This document shows positions 23,382 to 35,642 of a stretch of 64,000 nt of DNA, piece after piece. Position 1 is the stretch's first letter, and every line of letters begins with the position of its first letter. The position numbers and the translations under genes were made by a program. The notes beneath the pieces are model-generated. The model saw only the letters and a list, made by a program, of their open reading frames with translations, was not told where the DNA came from and did not search any database. Source of the DNA: Antrodiella citrinella (lineage: Eukaryota > Basidiomycota > Agaricomycetes > Polyporales > Steccherinaceae); assembly GCA_004802725.1 (NCBI GenBank), contig SGPM01000019.1:111824-175823 (forward strand). Direction: 5' to 3'.

Positions 23382-25593
23382 ATGATGTTCTCGAACAGCC
23401 CGCAATACGAAGCACGGTACGACAGTTCTTCTCAATCTCTCATCACCATGTGCAGCTCACCTCACTCTGATGTACAGGCTACGGAAACCGTTCAGGCCTC
23501 CGAATATCACTATGAAGCAAATCCATGACGCCGTCCCCAAGCACTTGTTAGAAAAGGACCCAGTCCGATCATCAGCCTTCATCGTGCGGGACATCCTCCT
23601 GTGCACGCTGTTCTTTGTGTGTGCCACCTACATTGGACCTGCGGCACGTACCGGGCTGTGGGGGCTCATCCCCATAACAGTGGTATGGCAAGTACAGACG
23701 TTGAAAGCCTTTCTTTGGCTCTCGTACTGGTGGTGGCAAGGCCTCGTCTTCACGAGTTTCTTTTGCATCGGTGGGTCGGCCCAGAACTATTCGAAGAAAA
23801 CTAAAACTAAGAAGTTAATTTGGTCTTCCGCCTCGGTGCATTTCCAGCCCACGAGGTAACTCCTTCCCCGTCAACGTGCTCGCCGCCTCTCGTTCACACT
23901 TTTTGTCACAGCTTGGCCATCACTCGCTATACAACAACTGGTACGCGAATAACATGCTGGGATTTTTTATACACTCCGTATGGTCTCTTTCCCACTGCCC
24001 GGTTTGTACCGTCTAACTAGCGGGGGCATTCCAACTCCAGTTCATTCTGGTACCTTTCTTCGCATGGAAACACAGTCACAATGCGCACCATGTAAGTACC
24101 GTCCCTTATCCTGTTATACCATGCCCTAAAATTGGCTTCGGTTGTTGTAGAAAGCAGTCGGCTGCCTGGAGCGCGATGAGAATTATGTCCCATACGTGAG
24201 GAGCGACTTCAAATTACCACCGCAGGCACGGGCGCGTAGCGCGGATTACGCCGAAGTATTCGATGATACGCCAATCATGACACTCGGGAAACTCCTCGTC
24301 ATGCAATCATGGTATGTTTTCCGATAGCTGCCAAGCAATGTCTCCGAGGCTGACGCGGTTTAACTCTCAGTGGCTGGTGGCTGTACCTTAGGTAGGTGTT
24401 AAAGCCGATTGCCGTTCAACGTTCAGCGTTCGGTACTTATTTTTTTTACCTTTCAGTTCTAATGCCATGGGTAACAAAGACCTGTACCCCGATGGTACCA
24501 ACTTGATGTCACCATTATCTCCCGTTTACAAAAAAGAACAGCGTAAGTGGGTCTCGCCTTGTGTATGTTTTCATTCGGTGACATCGTCTCTTCATCCTTC
24601 TAGGCTTGAGTATCTTCATTTCTGACATCGCTCTCGTTGTAATGTCGTCAATCCTGTACCGTCTCACTTCGATCTATGGTTGGCAAGCGTTCGTTGCCTA
24701 CTATTTCATTCCATACATGGTACGGTCACCTCGTTCTAAGACGTTTTTCAGAAATCTGACGGATTGCCATACAGCTGTGCAATCACTGGTGAGCAGCCCG
24801 TGGTTTCTTCGGTTTATATTTGGTACTGACGAACAATATTTTTGTGTGTGCCCTCTTAGGATCGGTAAGTCTCAATATCACTTGACTATTTTCCGCCGAT
24901 GTCTGATTCTTTGGGGATATTATAGTGCTGTGTACTTTCCTCCACCATTCGGACCCCACACTTCCGCACTACCGGAAGGAGGAGTGGACGTGGGTGCGCG
25001 GAGCGATCGCTACCGTGGACAGACCAGTCCTGGGTTGGATCGGGCGGTTCTTCTTCCACAATGTACGTGTCAAAAACATATCCGATCTTCCTCCCCGTCG
25101 GCTTGCTGTGTTTTTGCTTTGTACTGACAGAGATCGATACAGGTCTCGCACGACCACATTGCGCACCATCTATTCTCCCATGCACCGTTCTGTAAGTATT
25201 TGCCGCTTCCATATAATGATAGACCTCTCTGATGTCCGAGGAAAACAAACAGATAACCAGCCGCAGATCACCGAGGTCCTCCGATCTGTTCTCATGGAGG
25301 ACTACAACTACGATCCCACGGTACGTTCTGCGTACCCATTTCGCTCATCAACTGCATTCTGATGCTCATTTATGTTTCACTGACTGTTATTTTGCAATCA
25401 GAACTCTTTATATGCTCTCTACCGATCGTTTACGGAGTGTGTGTTCATCGAGGACGAGGGTAACATCGTGTTCTACAAGAATGCGGATGGCGTAGCGGCA
25501 AGAGCGGTAGCGGAAGATTCGGTCAAGTCCGTGCCAGACATGGAGATGCCCACATTATCCAGCCTATCATCTCAAGCATCTGTACAGAAGTAA
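23382..25593 (+). CDS. Delta-12-type membrane fatty acid desaturase
   Basis: This is a multi-exon gene of roughly 430 residues that probably introduces the delta-12 double bond into oleoyl lipids at the ER. The N-terminal PPNITMKQIHDAVPKHL block fits the family. The three His boxes are HELGHH, HSHNAHH and HDHIAHH; family members usually read HECGH in the first, so Cys is replaced by Leu here. Hydrophobic segments flank the boxes as expected (ILLCTLFFVCATYIG; FISDIALVVMSSILY). Several exons are tiny: 8 nt at 23848-23855 (AHE of box 1), 14 nt at 24775-24788 (LCNHW) and 5 nt at 24860-24864. All are framed by GT-AG ends and are needed to keep phase. The tail after NADGV is non-conserved. A second ATG lies one codon after the first. 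Confidence 0.87.
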
Positions 25594-25879
25594 AGGGTGC
25601 CTGGATGTTCGGAGTAGGATTGAATGATACCCGGCCTACCTATGTACATAGCGTCGCGCATAAGTCGCGCAAATAGAGAATCGTGCTACACCGTCATGAG
25701 TTGGGGATCTAAGAAAATAGAATATTTGAGTACAGCATAGCGGCACGTTTCTGTACATCGACAAACAAGCTTTACTGACGACACACTTCTCAACTTACTT
25801 GAAATTACTAGTAAGTACCACCGCGGCCACCTCCGAGCGCAGCAGCGCGAGTTGAACTTTATGTGCCACGTGGATGTGT

Positions 25880-26077
25880 TTAGATGTGTTTGAAACCGAA
25901 GCCGTTGCCTTTTCTGGACACGCGTTCCGCTGCGGCTGCAACGGTCCCTCTCTCTTTCATCCACATACCGCCTCCCTCAGCCGCGAAACGCGCCATCGGG
26001 TCTAAACTATCCACTCCGTCGCGCAGAATTGGAATATTCTGAACGAGAAATTGTGAGTCACGCAGTGTATTCCGCAT
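25880..26077 (-). CDS. Small hypothetical protein, 65 residues
   Basis: This is a single uninterrupted frame from ATG 26077. It holds a compact stretch, IPILRDGVDSLDPMARFAAE, then GGGMWMKERG, and ends in basic RKGNGFGFKHI. Composition is that of a real protein and it sits divergently, 69 bp from the SET-MYND gene. I do not recognise it. A CAG before AATATTCC could be a splice acceptor, in which case the first residues differ. Confidence 0.4.
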   Translation of the reverse strand: MRNTLRDSQFLVQNIPILRDGVDSLDPMARFAAEGGGMWMKERGTVAAAAERVSRKGNGFGFKHI

Positions 26078-26146
26078 TTAACGAACCATCAACTAATCGT
26101 TCGCAGGAAGAACGTAAGAGTTCATTACCTATCTAAGCATAAAGAT

Positions 26147-28328
26147 ATGTCGTTTGCGGACCTGAGATCAGCGAGAAAACAGAAGGAAGACAAGTCGTTT
26201 GTAGCGGCCAGTACTAAAACCGATCCGGAGAGCGGGAGCACGGATGGTGATGCGGCAAGAGCGCCTGCCGATGTCCTTGAAAAGAGCATTCCTTCGGGGC
26301 TGAAATTATCTCGCGATGGATATACGGGCAGAGGACTATATGCAACGGAAGATATACAAAGCGGTACGTATGCATCTTCTATGGTGCCGAACTATACTTA
26401 GGAGCATACAGGCAGTGTCCTTATATCATGCCAGCCACAAGTCAGCGTTCTTTCCACTCAGTGCTTGGATTCGTATTGCTCGTACTGTTGTAAGCCACCA
26501 AAAACGGATGCGGAGCTCAGGCGATGTACCCGATGTCGGGTAGTGTGGTACTGCGATTCGGTGCGCCGTTTCCATCTGTGTCGTTGCGATATTGCTTTTG
26601 CTTACCCGCAGCGGCCTCCCAGATATGTCAAAACCATGATTGGACGTCGCATAAGCATGAATGCAGTTCCTTACAGCGTTGGAAGACGAGTGCTCCGTCA
26701 GAACAAGTAGCCATACCCAATGAGGCTATACGATGCTTGGGCAGGATAGTGTGGACGATACAGAAGGAAGGACAGGATAGTGTCTGGGTGAGATCATTCG
26801 CTATTGAATATTGTTGTGATCCTTACGTCCGTTGCAGGCACGATGGTTCAACGCTATGCAATCACGTATGTTTCGGACTTCGCCTGAAACAAGCAACGCT
26901 TGTCTGACCACCGTGCAGATCGAACATCTTTGCCATCGTCGGCAACCGAATCTCATACGCACCTTGCTCACGCTCTGGTGCAATATCTTAGGGTTGCTTC
27001 ACCTGCAGATCTTGCGTCATTTGGCTTTTCATCTGCCGTGGACTTAGTGAATCTCATCTCGAGGGTAAGCCCAATCCATTGTGTACATCTCCCTACTTCG
27101 TCATTGACCGGTTTGGTAGTTCACGACGAATACTTTCACCTTGACGACAGCATCACTCACACCTATCGGTGTTTGTGTGTCTCCTTTGATGGCTTTAGTG
27201 AACCATTCATGCGATCCCAATGCTGTCACGATATTTTCTCACGTATCGTCGTCCACCGCACAGTTGCCGTGTATTCAGCTTACTGCGATCAAAGACTTAA
27301 AGCAGGGCGAACAAGTAAGAGTCAACCACTATATATCCCTCTGAACCTTGCTGAACGTTTGCGCAGATTTTTGCTTCATATATCGACGTCACTCTCCCAA
27401 GAGAGATACGTCAACGCGATCTCAAGCAAACTTACAACTTCACTTGCATGTGCAGTCTGTGTTCTCAGGATGATGCTCAAGTTGACCCAAGGATGTCTAT
27501 CCGGTGTCCGAAGGCATGTGGCGGCACATGTCCAGCACCACTCGAGGGTGAATATCGAATTTTCGGAAACCCGGTAATGAGTCACGCGCTAACATGCATT
27601 TTTAGACAGCAATGTCTGTCGTTGCAACAAATGCGGCTCGATTCTTGTGTCAACCGATGCTATTGTTGATGCACTTCGTGTGGGACAAGAGGCACTTGAC
27701 AAAGCTACCTTCGTACAGTTTCAGGGTACGCGATCTTTCGGTCCTTGTGAGTCTCAGCTAATGTCCCGATTTGGCGTATCTAGATCCTACAAAGGCCATG
27801 CAGCTAATGAGCAAGATGATCCCTATCTTGGTTTCTGTCGGTGTACTACCATCGTCACATCCTTTACTTGCAATGCACCGGCTACACTTGGAGTTACTTG
27901 TGAGCTCACTCAGCTCACAGCTCACACAGGAAAGTCTCGATGAAGCTATCCGTGCGGCAGCCAAGTATAACGCGGGCCTGTCCAACGTTTTGCGCAAAGG
28001 ACATCCCGTACGCGGCGTCGCGATTGCGGAACTAGGAAAATTACTCGCCGTCGACGAACCGTCACCCGCCAGTCCAGATCAAAATCCGCAGAGTCCGTCA
28101 TCCACCCCGCCCGTTTTTCCACCCTCCGGGCCCGCCCGTCTGCGGCTGGCACACGAAACGCTTACACGCGCATCGGAGGAGCTCGCTGTCGGGTTCGGAA
28201 AGGGGAGCGGAGGGGGTGAGGTAGGGCAGGAAGTGCGTAAAATTATCCTCCGACTTGAAGGAGAGTTTGGTGCTTGGACTCATGGGGTCAAGAATGTGCT
28301 TGCGGATGCGCGTGCGTCTCGTCGGTAG
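26147..28328 (+). CDS. SET-MYND (SMYD-type) lysine methyltransferase
   Basis: This multi-exon gene encodes around 550 residues. The SET domain is split by a MYND zinc finger, as in SMYD/Set6 proteins. First SET part: DGYTGRGLYATEDIQSG. MYND: CSYCCKPP, CTRCRVVWYC, then CQNHDWTSHKHEC after an intron ending CTCCCAG. Second SET part: MALVNHSCDPNAV, FASYIDVTLP and the post-SET cysteines CMCSLC. A helical C-terminal region follows (LLAMHRLHLELLVSSLS). It should transfer methyl groups from S-adenosylmethionine to lysine; the substrate is unknown. The NHSCDPN motif that binds cofactor is intact. The tail has a Pro/Ser linker near VDEPSPASPDQN. Confidence 0.85.
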
Positions 28329-28719
28329 TAATCTGCTGACGCTCCTGCGAGTTTCCGAATGGATATGTTTCAGAATCAACGCTCTCCGCGGTGAAGGCAG
28401 CGGCCGGGCGGTAGTCCCTCTATCCCAACGAGGTACGCCATTCGGGTACGGTCCTCTCGGTACGGGTGTGAACAGCGGTGGTGGATGCAAGGAGGGATGT
28501 GTATGGGTCGGACGGAAAGCACTGCGGTCTCTTACCGCAGTGTTTCCTGCCCGCCCATCCTTCAACATTCTTCAAATATCCAGCGTCTGTCGACTGTTCA
28601 GAATCGCATAAAAGGAGGACACTTCTCGCTTTTCAACCTCCAACAACTTGCCTCTCGCAACCATCATACCAACCACACTTTACACATTCTTTCACATTAC
28701 TCTTACTATATACTCCGCA
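28329..28719 (+). promoter_or_regulatory. Promoter and leader of kinase K3
   Basis: CATAAAAGG at 28607-28615 is a good TATA box about 105 bp before the K3 ATG, the same distance as in K1. CTGCGGTCTCTTACCGCAG at 28521-28540 is a small inverted repeat. The leader is pyrimidine- and CA-rich. Confidence 0.45.
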
Positions 28720-30226
28720 ATGCCTGGCCGCATTCACGGACGCTCTACCAGACGCCCCACCACCGACTTCACTCGAGACATCATCGGGTCGAATAATATC
28801 CCCTTCCAACTCTTAAACGAGATTGGACATGGAGGCTACGGAACCGTCTGGCGCGCACGCAACTTACATGCCACCCACGGGGATGGTATTGCTGCCGTCA
28901 AGGTTCTGAAAAAAGCCAGACTTGGCTCTACTCGCCATGCCTTCCATGTACGGGAGATCAACCATCAGAAAGCGGTGGCTGGCCACCCCAACATAGTCAA
29001 TATGTGGGGCGTCATCCAGGACAAGGATAACCTCTACCTTGTCATGGATTACTGCTCAGGAGGTACCCTCCTTGACCTCATCGTCAAGGAGCGTGCCTTC
29101 GCTAGGAATGATGCATTCGTCAAAGGCATCTTCCTGCAGTTGATCGATGCCGTTCATCATTGTCATGAACAAGGCGTCTTCCATCGCGATATCAAACCCG
29201 AAAACATCCTACTCAACCGTGAGCGGAGCAACGTCTTCCTCACGGATTTCGGGTTGTCAACTATGACACGCGATAGCCAGTGCTTCGGCACTGGAAGCAA
29301 GAATTATATGAGTCCTGGTACGTCCTTTTCACTTCGCCTTCTTCTATGTTCATACTTACCAATTCCATCCTACAGAATGCCTTAATGGCAAAATCGCAGG
29401 CTCATATAATTGCAAGCGCAGCGATACTTGGGCTCTCGGAATCATTCTTATGAATATGATTGCCGGTCGAAGCCCTTGGTTGCTCGCCACCCCTACCGAC
29501 GAGTGCTTCATGTCATACCTGCGAGACCGCGATTACTTGCGCAAGCGCTTTCCCATCTCGAAAGCTGCTGCCAAGATCGTGCGCAAAATCCTTACCCCCA
29601 ACCCCGCATATGACATGAACCTCGTCGATCTCCGTAAGCTTGTGGAAAAGGTTGACACCTTCTTCATGAGTGAGAAGGAGGTCGCAAAATCCAATGATAC
29701 TGTGCAACTCGTTGCGCACTATCTGCGACCTCGGGAGGAGGGGATGCCCATCCGAGAGGCTGAGGATCACAACCTTCCCTCGGAAGGACTCCCCATCTTC
29801 GTCGATCTCTCCACTACCTCGGATGATCTACACGACTCAGAGTCCACCGTGGAATCTGAGACTCCCTCCCAGGCGGAGGAGATCGCTCCGCGAGCTCTGC
29901 GAGTCCGCAACGTTGTCCCCCTCGTCGATAGCGACAGCGTTGCCGACGAGCAACTCGGGTGGAGACGCGGTGCGAAGACGGCCGCTGCCCAGGTGGCACC
30001 GGTCGATCCTTCGCCCGCAGGGTCAACCGAGGAATCCTCTTCGTCCCAGCCTGACAGCCTTGTTACGACATCAAACTCTAGTGGAGGCTTCCGCTCGTTC
30101 TTCCGCGTGCGGAAGAGCGGTGCGTCGAACCCAGCCGCAGCCAGCGGCCCTCCCGAGATGTCGAGCAGGCTCGTCACCTTCTCTCGTCTGGCTGGACAAT
30201 TCAAGAGGATTCTTGGCGTCATCTAA
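28720..30226 (+). CDS. Ran1/Pat1-like Ser/Thr protein kinase, paralogue K3
   Basis: Exons 28720-29317 and 29376-30226 encode 482 residues. Motifs: GHGGYGTV (36-43), AAVK (K61), HRDIKPEN (H155), DFGLST (DFG 176-178), NYMSPE split by the intron, then TWALGIIL, IAGRSPW and KRFPISKAA. The same LVDTFFMSEKEV-type block as the other paralogues follows. The aspartate of the usual DxW motif is present (SDTWALG). The C-terminal ~200 residues are acidic and Ser-rich, then end in a basic stretch, FFRVRKSG to FKRILGVI. It should be catalytically active. It lies 636 bp upstream of K4 on the same strand. Confidence 0.85.
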
Positions 30227-30861
30227 TCGTCATAAAAACGATGCATGCCACGGTTGTACCCAGTGCCGTCTTCTGATATCTGCGCCGCCATGCTGGCATG
30301 GCTGCGACTCGGATGATTAGGCAATAGATGTCTTAATAGATGTACCAACATAATAAACAGTCTCATAATAACAATCACTCTACCACATACTACACAGTAC
30401 ACAGTCAGCCACGGCTTGTGCTAAGTCATGAGTCGTGAAGTCTGAGCATAAGTATCTTCGGGTATGGATGAGGGGACGCATTCGGTCCGTATCTACGTTC
30501 CGCTCGCCGTTCCGCTCGCGGACTCTGCGCGATTGTCCGCGCGCGACGTCGGGAGGGACCCATGAGCCTTGCGACCCGTACCTCCAGCGGAGACAGTGGA
30601 TCGTGGCGGAAACTGCAGCCACGCATGCCTACAGCCTCCCCGTTACGACCGTTCCTTCATCCGACCATCCTACGCTATTGAGCGCGCAGGTGCGAAAAGG
30701 TATAAAATGGGGGGTAGATTGACAATTAGTCCATACCCAACTTAAACCCACTCACTCATCTACGAGTTGCTCTGGTCAGCACTCCTGGACATAATCATCC
30801 TCTGCTAAGCACTGCGTGCTCAAGCAAACTATTACCACCTACCTCATACCTCATAACCACC
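30227..30861 (+). promoter_or_regulatory. Spacer with the kinase K4 promoter
   Basis: TATAAAATGG at 30701-30710 is a strong TATA box 161 bp before the K4 ATG. The first part is the 3' end of K3. No gene is supported here. Confidence 0.5.
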
Positions 30862-32202
30862 ATGCCTGGTAAAGCTTCCTCCATCCCCGACTTCACTGGA
30901 CGTGTTGTCGCTGGTCGCTACCAGTTCGTCCGCATGCTTGGTAGCGGTGCCTATGGTGCCGTCTACGAAGCTGTGGACAAGCAAGCTCGTGACGAGAAGT
31001 CATCTCGTCGAGCAATAAAAGTCGTCCGCACGGACGGTCTTACGGACAGTGAGGTTGACAACCTTACGCGGGAGATCAAACTCCACAGCGTCTTGTCCAA
31101 CGAACCGAACGTCCCGACACTCCATCAGGCGTTCGGACGTGGCCACTACGTCTACATGGTCATGGACTTCATTCCCGGTGGTGACCTCTTCGCAAGAGTT
31201 TGCAAGGGGGATACATACATCCTTAACGATGACGCAATTAAGCGGACTTCGTCCAGATCTTGGACGCAGTCCAAGCTTGTCATCGTAAGCACATCTACCA
31301 CCGGGATTTGAAGCCGGAGAACATCCTCTGCGGGGAGGATGGCTCCGTCTACCTTGCCGACTTCGGTCTGGCCACCTCCCGCCCTACGTCCTCGACGTAC
31401 GGGTGTGGAACCTCGCCGTACTTGTCGCCAGGTAAGCATTTCCACCATGCTTAGGATCGACATGATCACTGACCTTGACATTCCAGAAAACATTGGCGCC
31501 GACTTCGGTAGAGTCCCATACTGTCCCAAAGCCAACGACGTGTGGGCATTGGGTGTCATCCTGGTCAATATGATCACCAGCCGCAGCCCATGGGCGCGTG
31601 CGGAGGTCAAGGATGGTGCTTTCAATGCGTTCCGCGTCGATGGCGACTTCCTTCGCGATACGCTTCCAATCTCGAAAGATGCGAACAAACTCCTAAAGCG
31701 CATCTTCCGGTTGGAAGCTGAAGGACGCATCTCCATCCCCAAAATACGGGAGGCGGTGCTCGAGCTTGGCACCTTCTACATGACTGAGAAGGAGGTTGCA
31801 AACGCAACCGAGAGTGTCAAGCTCACCTGGGGCGACTTCAAATTAATCCCCGTCAAAGAAGTCGCCTCGAGGATCCCGCCCAGAGCCAATTCACAGGACG
31901 AGAAACCCGTACTCTCTCCTGTGTCTGGTTCTGGCGTTATCGGTCGCAGCACTGTTCCCGAGATCAGTAGTCCGGGCAGTCTGTCTGCTGCATCTACCGC
32001 AGACAGCGACGATAGCGAGGGTCCTCGCACTCCAGTGCACGCTGTCACCATACCATCCCTTGAGGTTCCTGACCTCTGTGAGGAACAGGACCTCGGTGAT
32101 AGCGCACTGCTTCATGATGCCCTCGCCAAAAAACTCCCGATGACACCTCATCCACTTCGAATCGCTGGCGATTCGCAAGCTGGCTTGGTCGTCGCAGCAT
32201 GA
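30862..32202 (+). CDS. Ran1/Pat1-like protein kinase, paralogue K4, with a one-base frameshift
   Basis: Exons 30862-31431 and 31487-32202 total 1286 nt, one short of a multiple of three. Up to about codon 128 the frame reads a normal kinase N-lobe: GSGAYGAV (27-34), AIK (K53), [11 protein letters not shown]. Near 31244-31249 (GGACTTCG) the frame changes: upstream runs into a stop at 31311, while the next frame gives [36 protein letters not shown] and LPISKDAN. One missing T explains this exactly. Either the gene is a recent pseudogene making a truncated ~149-residue protein, or the base is a sequencing error. All other motifs and the shared intron are intact, which favours an error or a very recent change. 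N-terminus resembles K2. Confidence 0.8.
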
Positions 32203-32462
32203 GTGGCTTGAGGAGCTCTGAAGAAGAATCAAAAATACCCATAGACTGTACATTAGTATACCCACACACAAACAAACAAATAATACGTCACAAAAGACGA
32301 ACCCACCCATACTGTCTTCGTGTGTGATCCATACATTTGAGTGAATCAAAAGTATCCGATTGAGGTAGGTACATTGAGGGTAACCAGTAATGTCCGAATC
32401 CATCCTATGAATCCGCAAACGTAGTGTGTGAATAAGTGAATCAAGAGAGGCGTACAAAGACA

Positions 32463-35135
32463 TTAATCCATGACGAAGAGCAGTGCGGTGTGAACCAAAC
32501 CGAGAATGACAGAGATACGCAGGTCGTCGAACCACGTATCCACTACGGCGGTAGCAAGCGCAAGTCCCTTCAGCGTAAATGACAGTGTCGAAGTACTATG
32601 CACAGTCGATAATGACCAGACCTTCCGGAAAGAGTCAGTGCTGATAACTCTAGGAATTGGTTGGTTGCTCACCTTCGCGACTAGAAACGAAGACTTCAAC
32701 GTTCTAGCAAGCACTATACGGGTTGCTGCGCCTCGGCGATCCCCTTCATTGAACTTCTTCTCGAACGGTGACAGTCTACCAGTACCATCGACAGACGGAA
32801 GTGGAGGTTTCGCGGGAATTGGAGCCGTGATGCCGCTTGCCGTCTCTCCCGAAGTCGAGGCTTCTAGTCCGTCCATGGATGAGGCGGGTTGAATTTCCGC
32901 TATACCGTTCACGTTTGAAGTGACTGGTTGACCTTCAGCTGGAGAATTTCGCCACAAGGGTACCAGGGATGACTTGTCTCCAGTACGCCGAGAAGACGGA
33001 GGAAGAGGGTCCAACTACACTGTGTGTGAACCAGTCATCATTAACTGGAGAGGATGAGACTCACCCTGCCTTCACGAATGGCACTGAGCACCCGGTCGGA
33101 CGACGGACGCGCTGGAGGATGGACGTTCAATAAACCTTCCAGCAGGAGGAGAAAAGCGCGCGGAAGATGGCGGGATTCGAACACAGACACGGCGGCGGTA
33201 GTCGATTTGAATCTGGGCGGATATCAGCTATTCGCAACGTCGCGGTCAGAACCAAAATAATGCGAACCCTGGGTAGCTCAACACCTCTCTTTCTAGAGCA
33301 TCCGCAGTCGCTTTGCCGTCACGTTTCGAGTCTTCATCCACATTGTCGGAGGCATGCTGATAGGGTAAGCGGAAGAAAAGTAGCTTGTGAAGAATCATGC
33401 CGAGTGACCACATGTCAGATTTCGAGTCCAACTGGGCGAGGAGACCGGTCGCTGGTGAAGGGAGTGATTCGGGAGAAGTATACTCAAGTCTGGTATTCTA
33501 CATTAGCAATGTGACGGATTGAGCTTTAGCATAACAACATACGTTCCAGTGTTCCCAGAGCGAGCTCTAGAGTTGAGCATGTCTTGTGATGTACCAAAAT
33601 CTGAAAGCATGGCTTTGGGTCTGCAGAGATCAGGTCACGTCAGTAGTGTGCAACGCAGTGTGGCGACAATCGCATACATGAGTTTGCCTTGCTCCCATGT
33701 TAGCAGGACATTGCCAGGTTTCAGGTCGAGATGAAGGATGGATTTGTCATGCTGAAGTAGACGATGAATAAGTGACCATTGCTCGCAAGACACCAAGCGT
33801 ACCAAGAATGCTAGTCCTCCAACTACGTCGGCGAACAGAGCCTTGACCTCCTCAGCACTCAACAGATGCACCGCTAGCCAGTTTCCGGTACCATTGTCCT
33901 GGGAACGGTAAGGCTGGCCAGCAGATGTACTCATTGCTAGTTCTCTGCGTAGGCGGGCCCTGTCTTCTGGGGCTGCATGTTGTAGAGCCCGGAATGCGCG
34001 AACACGTGCGCTTCGAGAGAATGGTGTTGACGATGCTTCGAACGTCTGGCTGGACTCTGGAGATTGATCGGACCCAAATTGAGGTATATTTCCTCTGGCT
34101 CCTCGGCCAAGACGTGCGTCAATAAAATCGTCCAGACTACCTCCTTCAGCCCATTGCATGAGTACGCTGCAAGAGTACCGATCAGAATCAGGCAAACTGC
34201 ATTGGGCTGCAGAAACTCAACTGTAACGTTGGTACTTTGGGGCCGAACGACGAAAATTGGCAAGTTTCGAGCCACGCATGATGATATGTAATGATGTTCG
34301 GGTGATGCAATTGCTCAAGCAGCCGGACCTAGAGGGCAATGATAAGAAAGGAACACCGATGGCGCAATGTTCAATTGACTTACTTCACGCAATATGTTCA
34401 TCAAGTAGGAATGCGACCTTCCCACTGCGATCTTCTTCACCGCAAAGCGTCCTTGTATGGCAACGCATTGTCAGCTCGTTTGCAATGGAGTGAACGTAAT
34501 AACTTACCAAGAGGATTGCCATTCAACAGATGCTGTTCACGCACATCAGTCATATCGTTAGTAGAATTGGCAGCAAGAGAACTTACCTCGCAGAGAAACA
34601 CGCTACCGTTTGCACCCATGCCTAACCTGCATTCTTCTCGGAAAAATGCATTGAAATAGCCTTCCGCCATGTTGTCGGGCTGGAACGTATGCTCGTGCTC
34701 CATATAACCGTTTGATGAGCTCCCCGCGACATTGCTTCTCAGCACCGGTGCCGGTGAGTGAGAGCGCGGAGTGGGAGGAACGGACGACGACTCGTTTGCG
34801 ACCTGCAAGAGCTGAAAGTAATTGGCAGCACGAGACGTTGGGAAGTCCTCCACATCCCTCTGTATTTCCTCATCAAATTCTGACCCTTCTAACGTATCTT
34901 CCTCTTCCATTGGACGATGACAGAACGGACACCGGTCTGTGTGCACTCGCCTGACTACTTCAGCGACATCCGACGACGTAGGGGTGTGATGTTGCACGGT
35001 AAGAGCATGAGACGTCGGATGATACAAGACAACCTGATTTGAAGCGTGAAAGATAGGTCGCCACTCTGTATCACCAGACAGCGGGACTAGTGCGATGGAA
35101 GGCGACGCCGGGTCTGTGTTCTCTTCGTTGAACAT
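32463..35135 (-). CDS. IKS1: IKS1-type Ser/Thr protein kinase
   Basis: This multi-exon gene starts at ATG 35135. The N-terminal region has WRPIFHASNQVVLYHPTSHAL and a CPFCHRPM metal-site-like motif, both typical of IKS1-family kinases. The kinase part begins at GMGANGSVFLCE (Gly loop) and continues with LMQWAEGGSLDDFID, HLDLKPGNVLL (HLD in place of HRD, which is usual for this family), DFGTSQDM and DMWSLGMIL. A long insert lies between N- and C-lobe motifs (around 33880-34150). The C-terminus carries hydrophobic segments around VILGLVHTALLF, suggesting membrane attachment. It is not one of the Ran1-like paralogues. Cellular role of IKS1 is poorly known; yeast mutants are reported to be cold-sensitive, which I recall only in outline. 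Confidence 0.8.
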
Positions 35136-35642
35136 GGCACTGAGCGACGAGGAGCGCGTCGAAACGTCCCAAAGGCACTTGGTATAAGAAAGGTATTGGA
35201 ACCAAGGTATTCAAGAGACGCAAGCTTGAACCACAGTTGATCGTCAACTTCTCGTTTGGCAGAGGGGCGGCAAACGTTTAACGCGCAATACCATGTGATC
35301 ATCACGTGACTTGTCGAGAACAATTAGACTCAAGGGCATGCAGGGTCACTGGTATGCGGATATTAAACGGCCATATTTTTATCCTGCTTGCATACGGCAC
35401 AATACGCTAACAATGGGATTTTAGAGGTGATGAGGAACAGGCAAAAGGGCGAAAGCAACCACGCGAACGTAGTACCAACCCGATCGGGATGATATATTTC
35501 CAAATCAGGATGTGCACGAGAAATATCAAAGGAATCAAAGGCAACGTGTTGTACGCAAGGCGGCGTTTATCGCGTTTCTGTGTAGATTCGATTTTCAGGT
35601 GAATTGCAGTGTATCTTCTCTCTTTCCTTCACCGTGCTAACC
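35136..35642. promoter_or_regulatory. Divergent spacer between IKS1 and the gene at 35643
   Basis: This 507-bp region lies between two divergent start codons. No open frame or clear TATA box was found. CATCACGTGA near 35299 contains an E-box/CACGTG-type core (ATCACGTGAC). Confidence 0.4.

Noticed and set aside
33160..33180. GGCGGGATTCGAAC looks like a tRNA T arm on the minus strand
   Set aside because: No matching stem or anticodon arm; the bases code for a conserved stretch of the IKS1 kinase.
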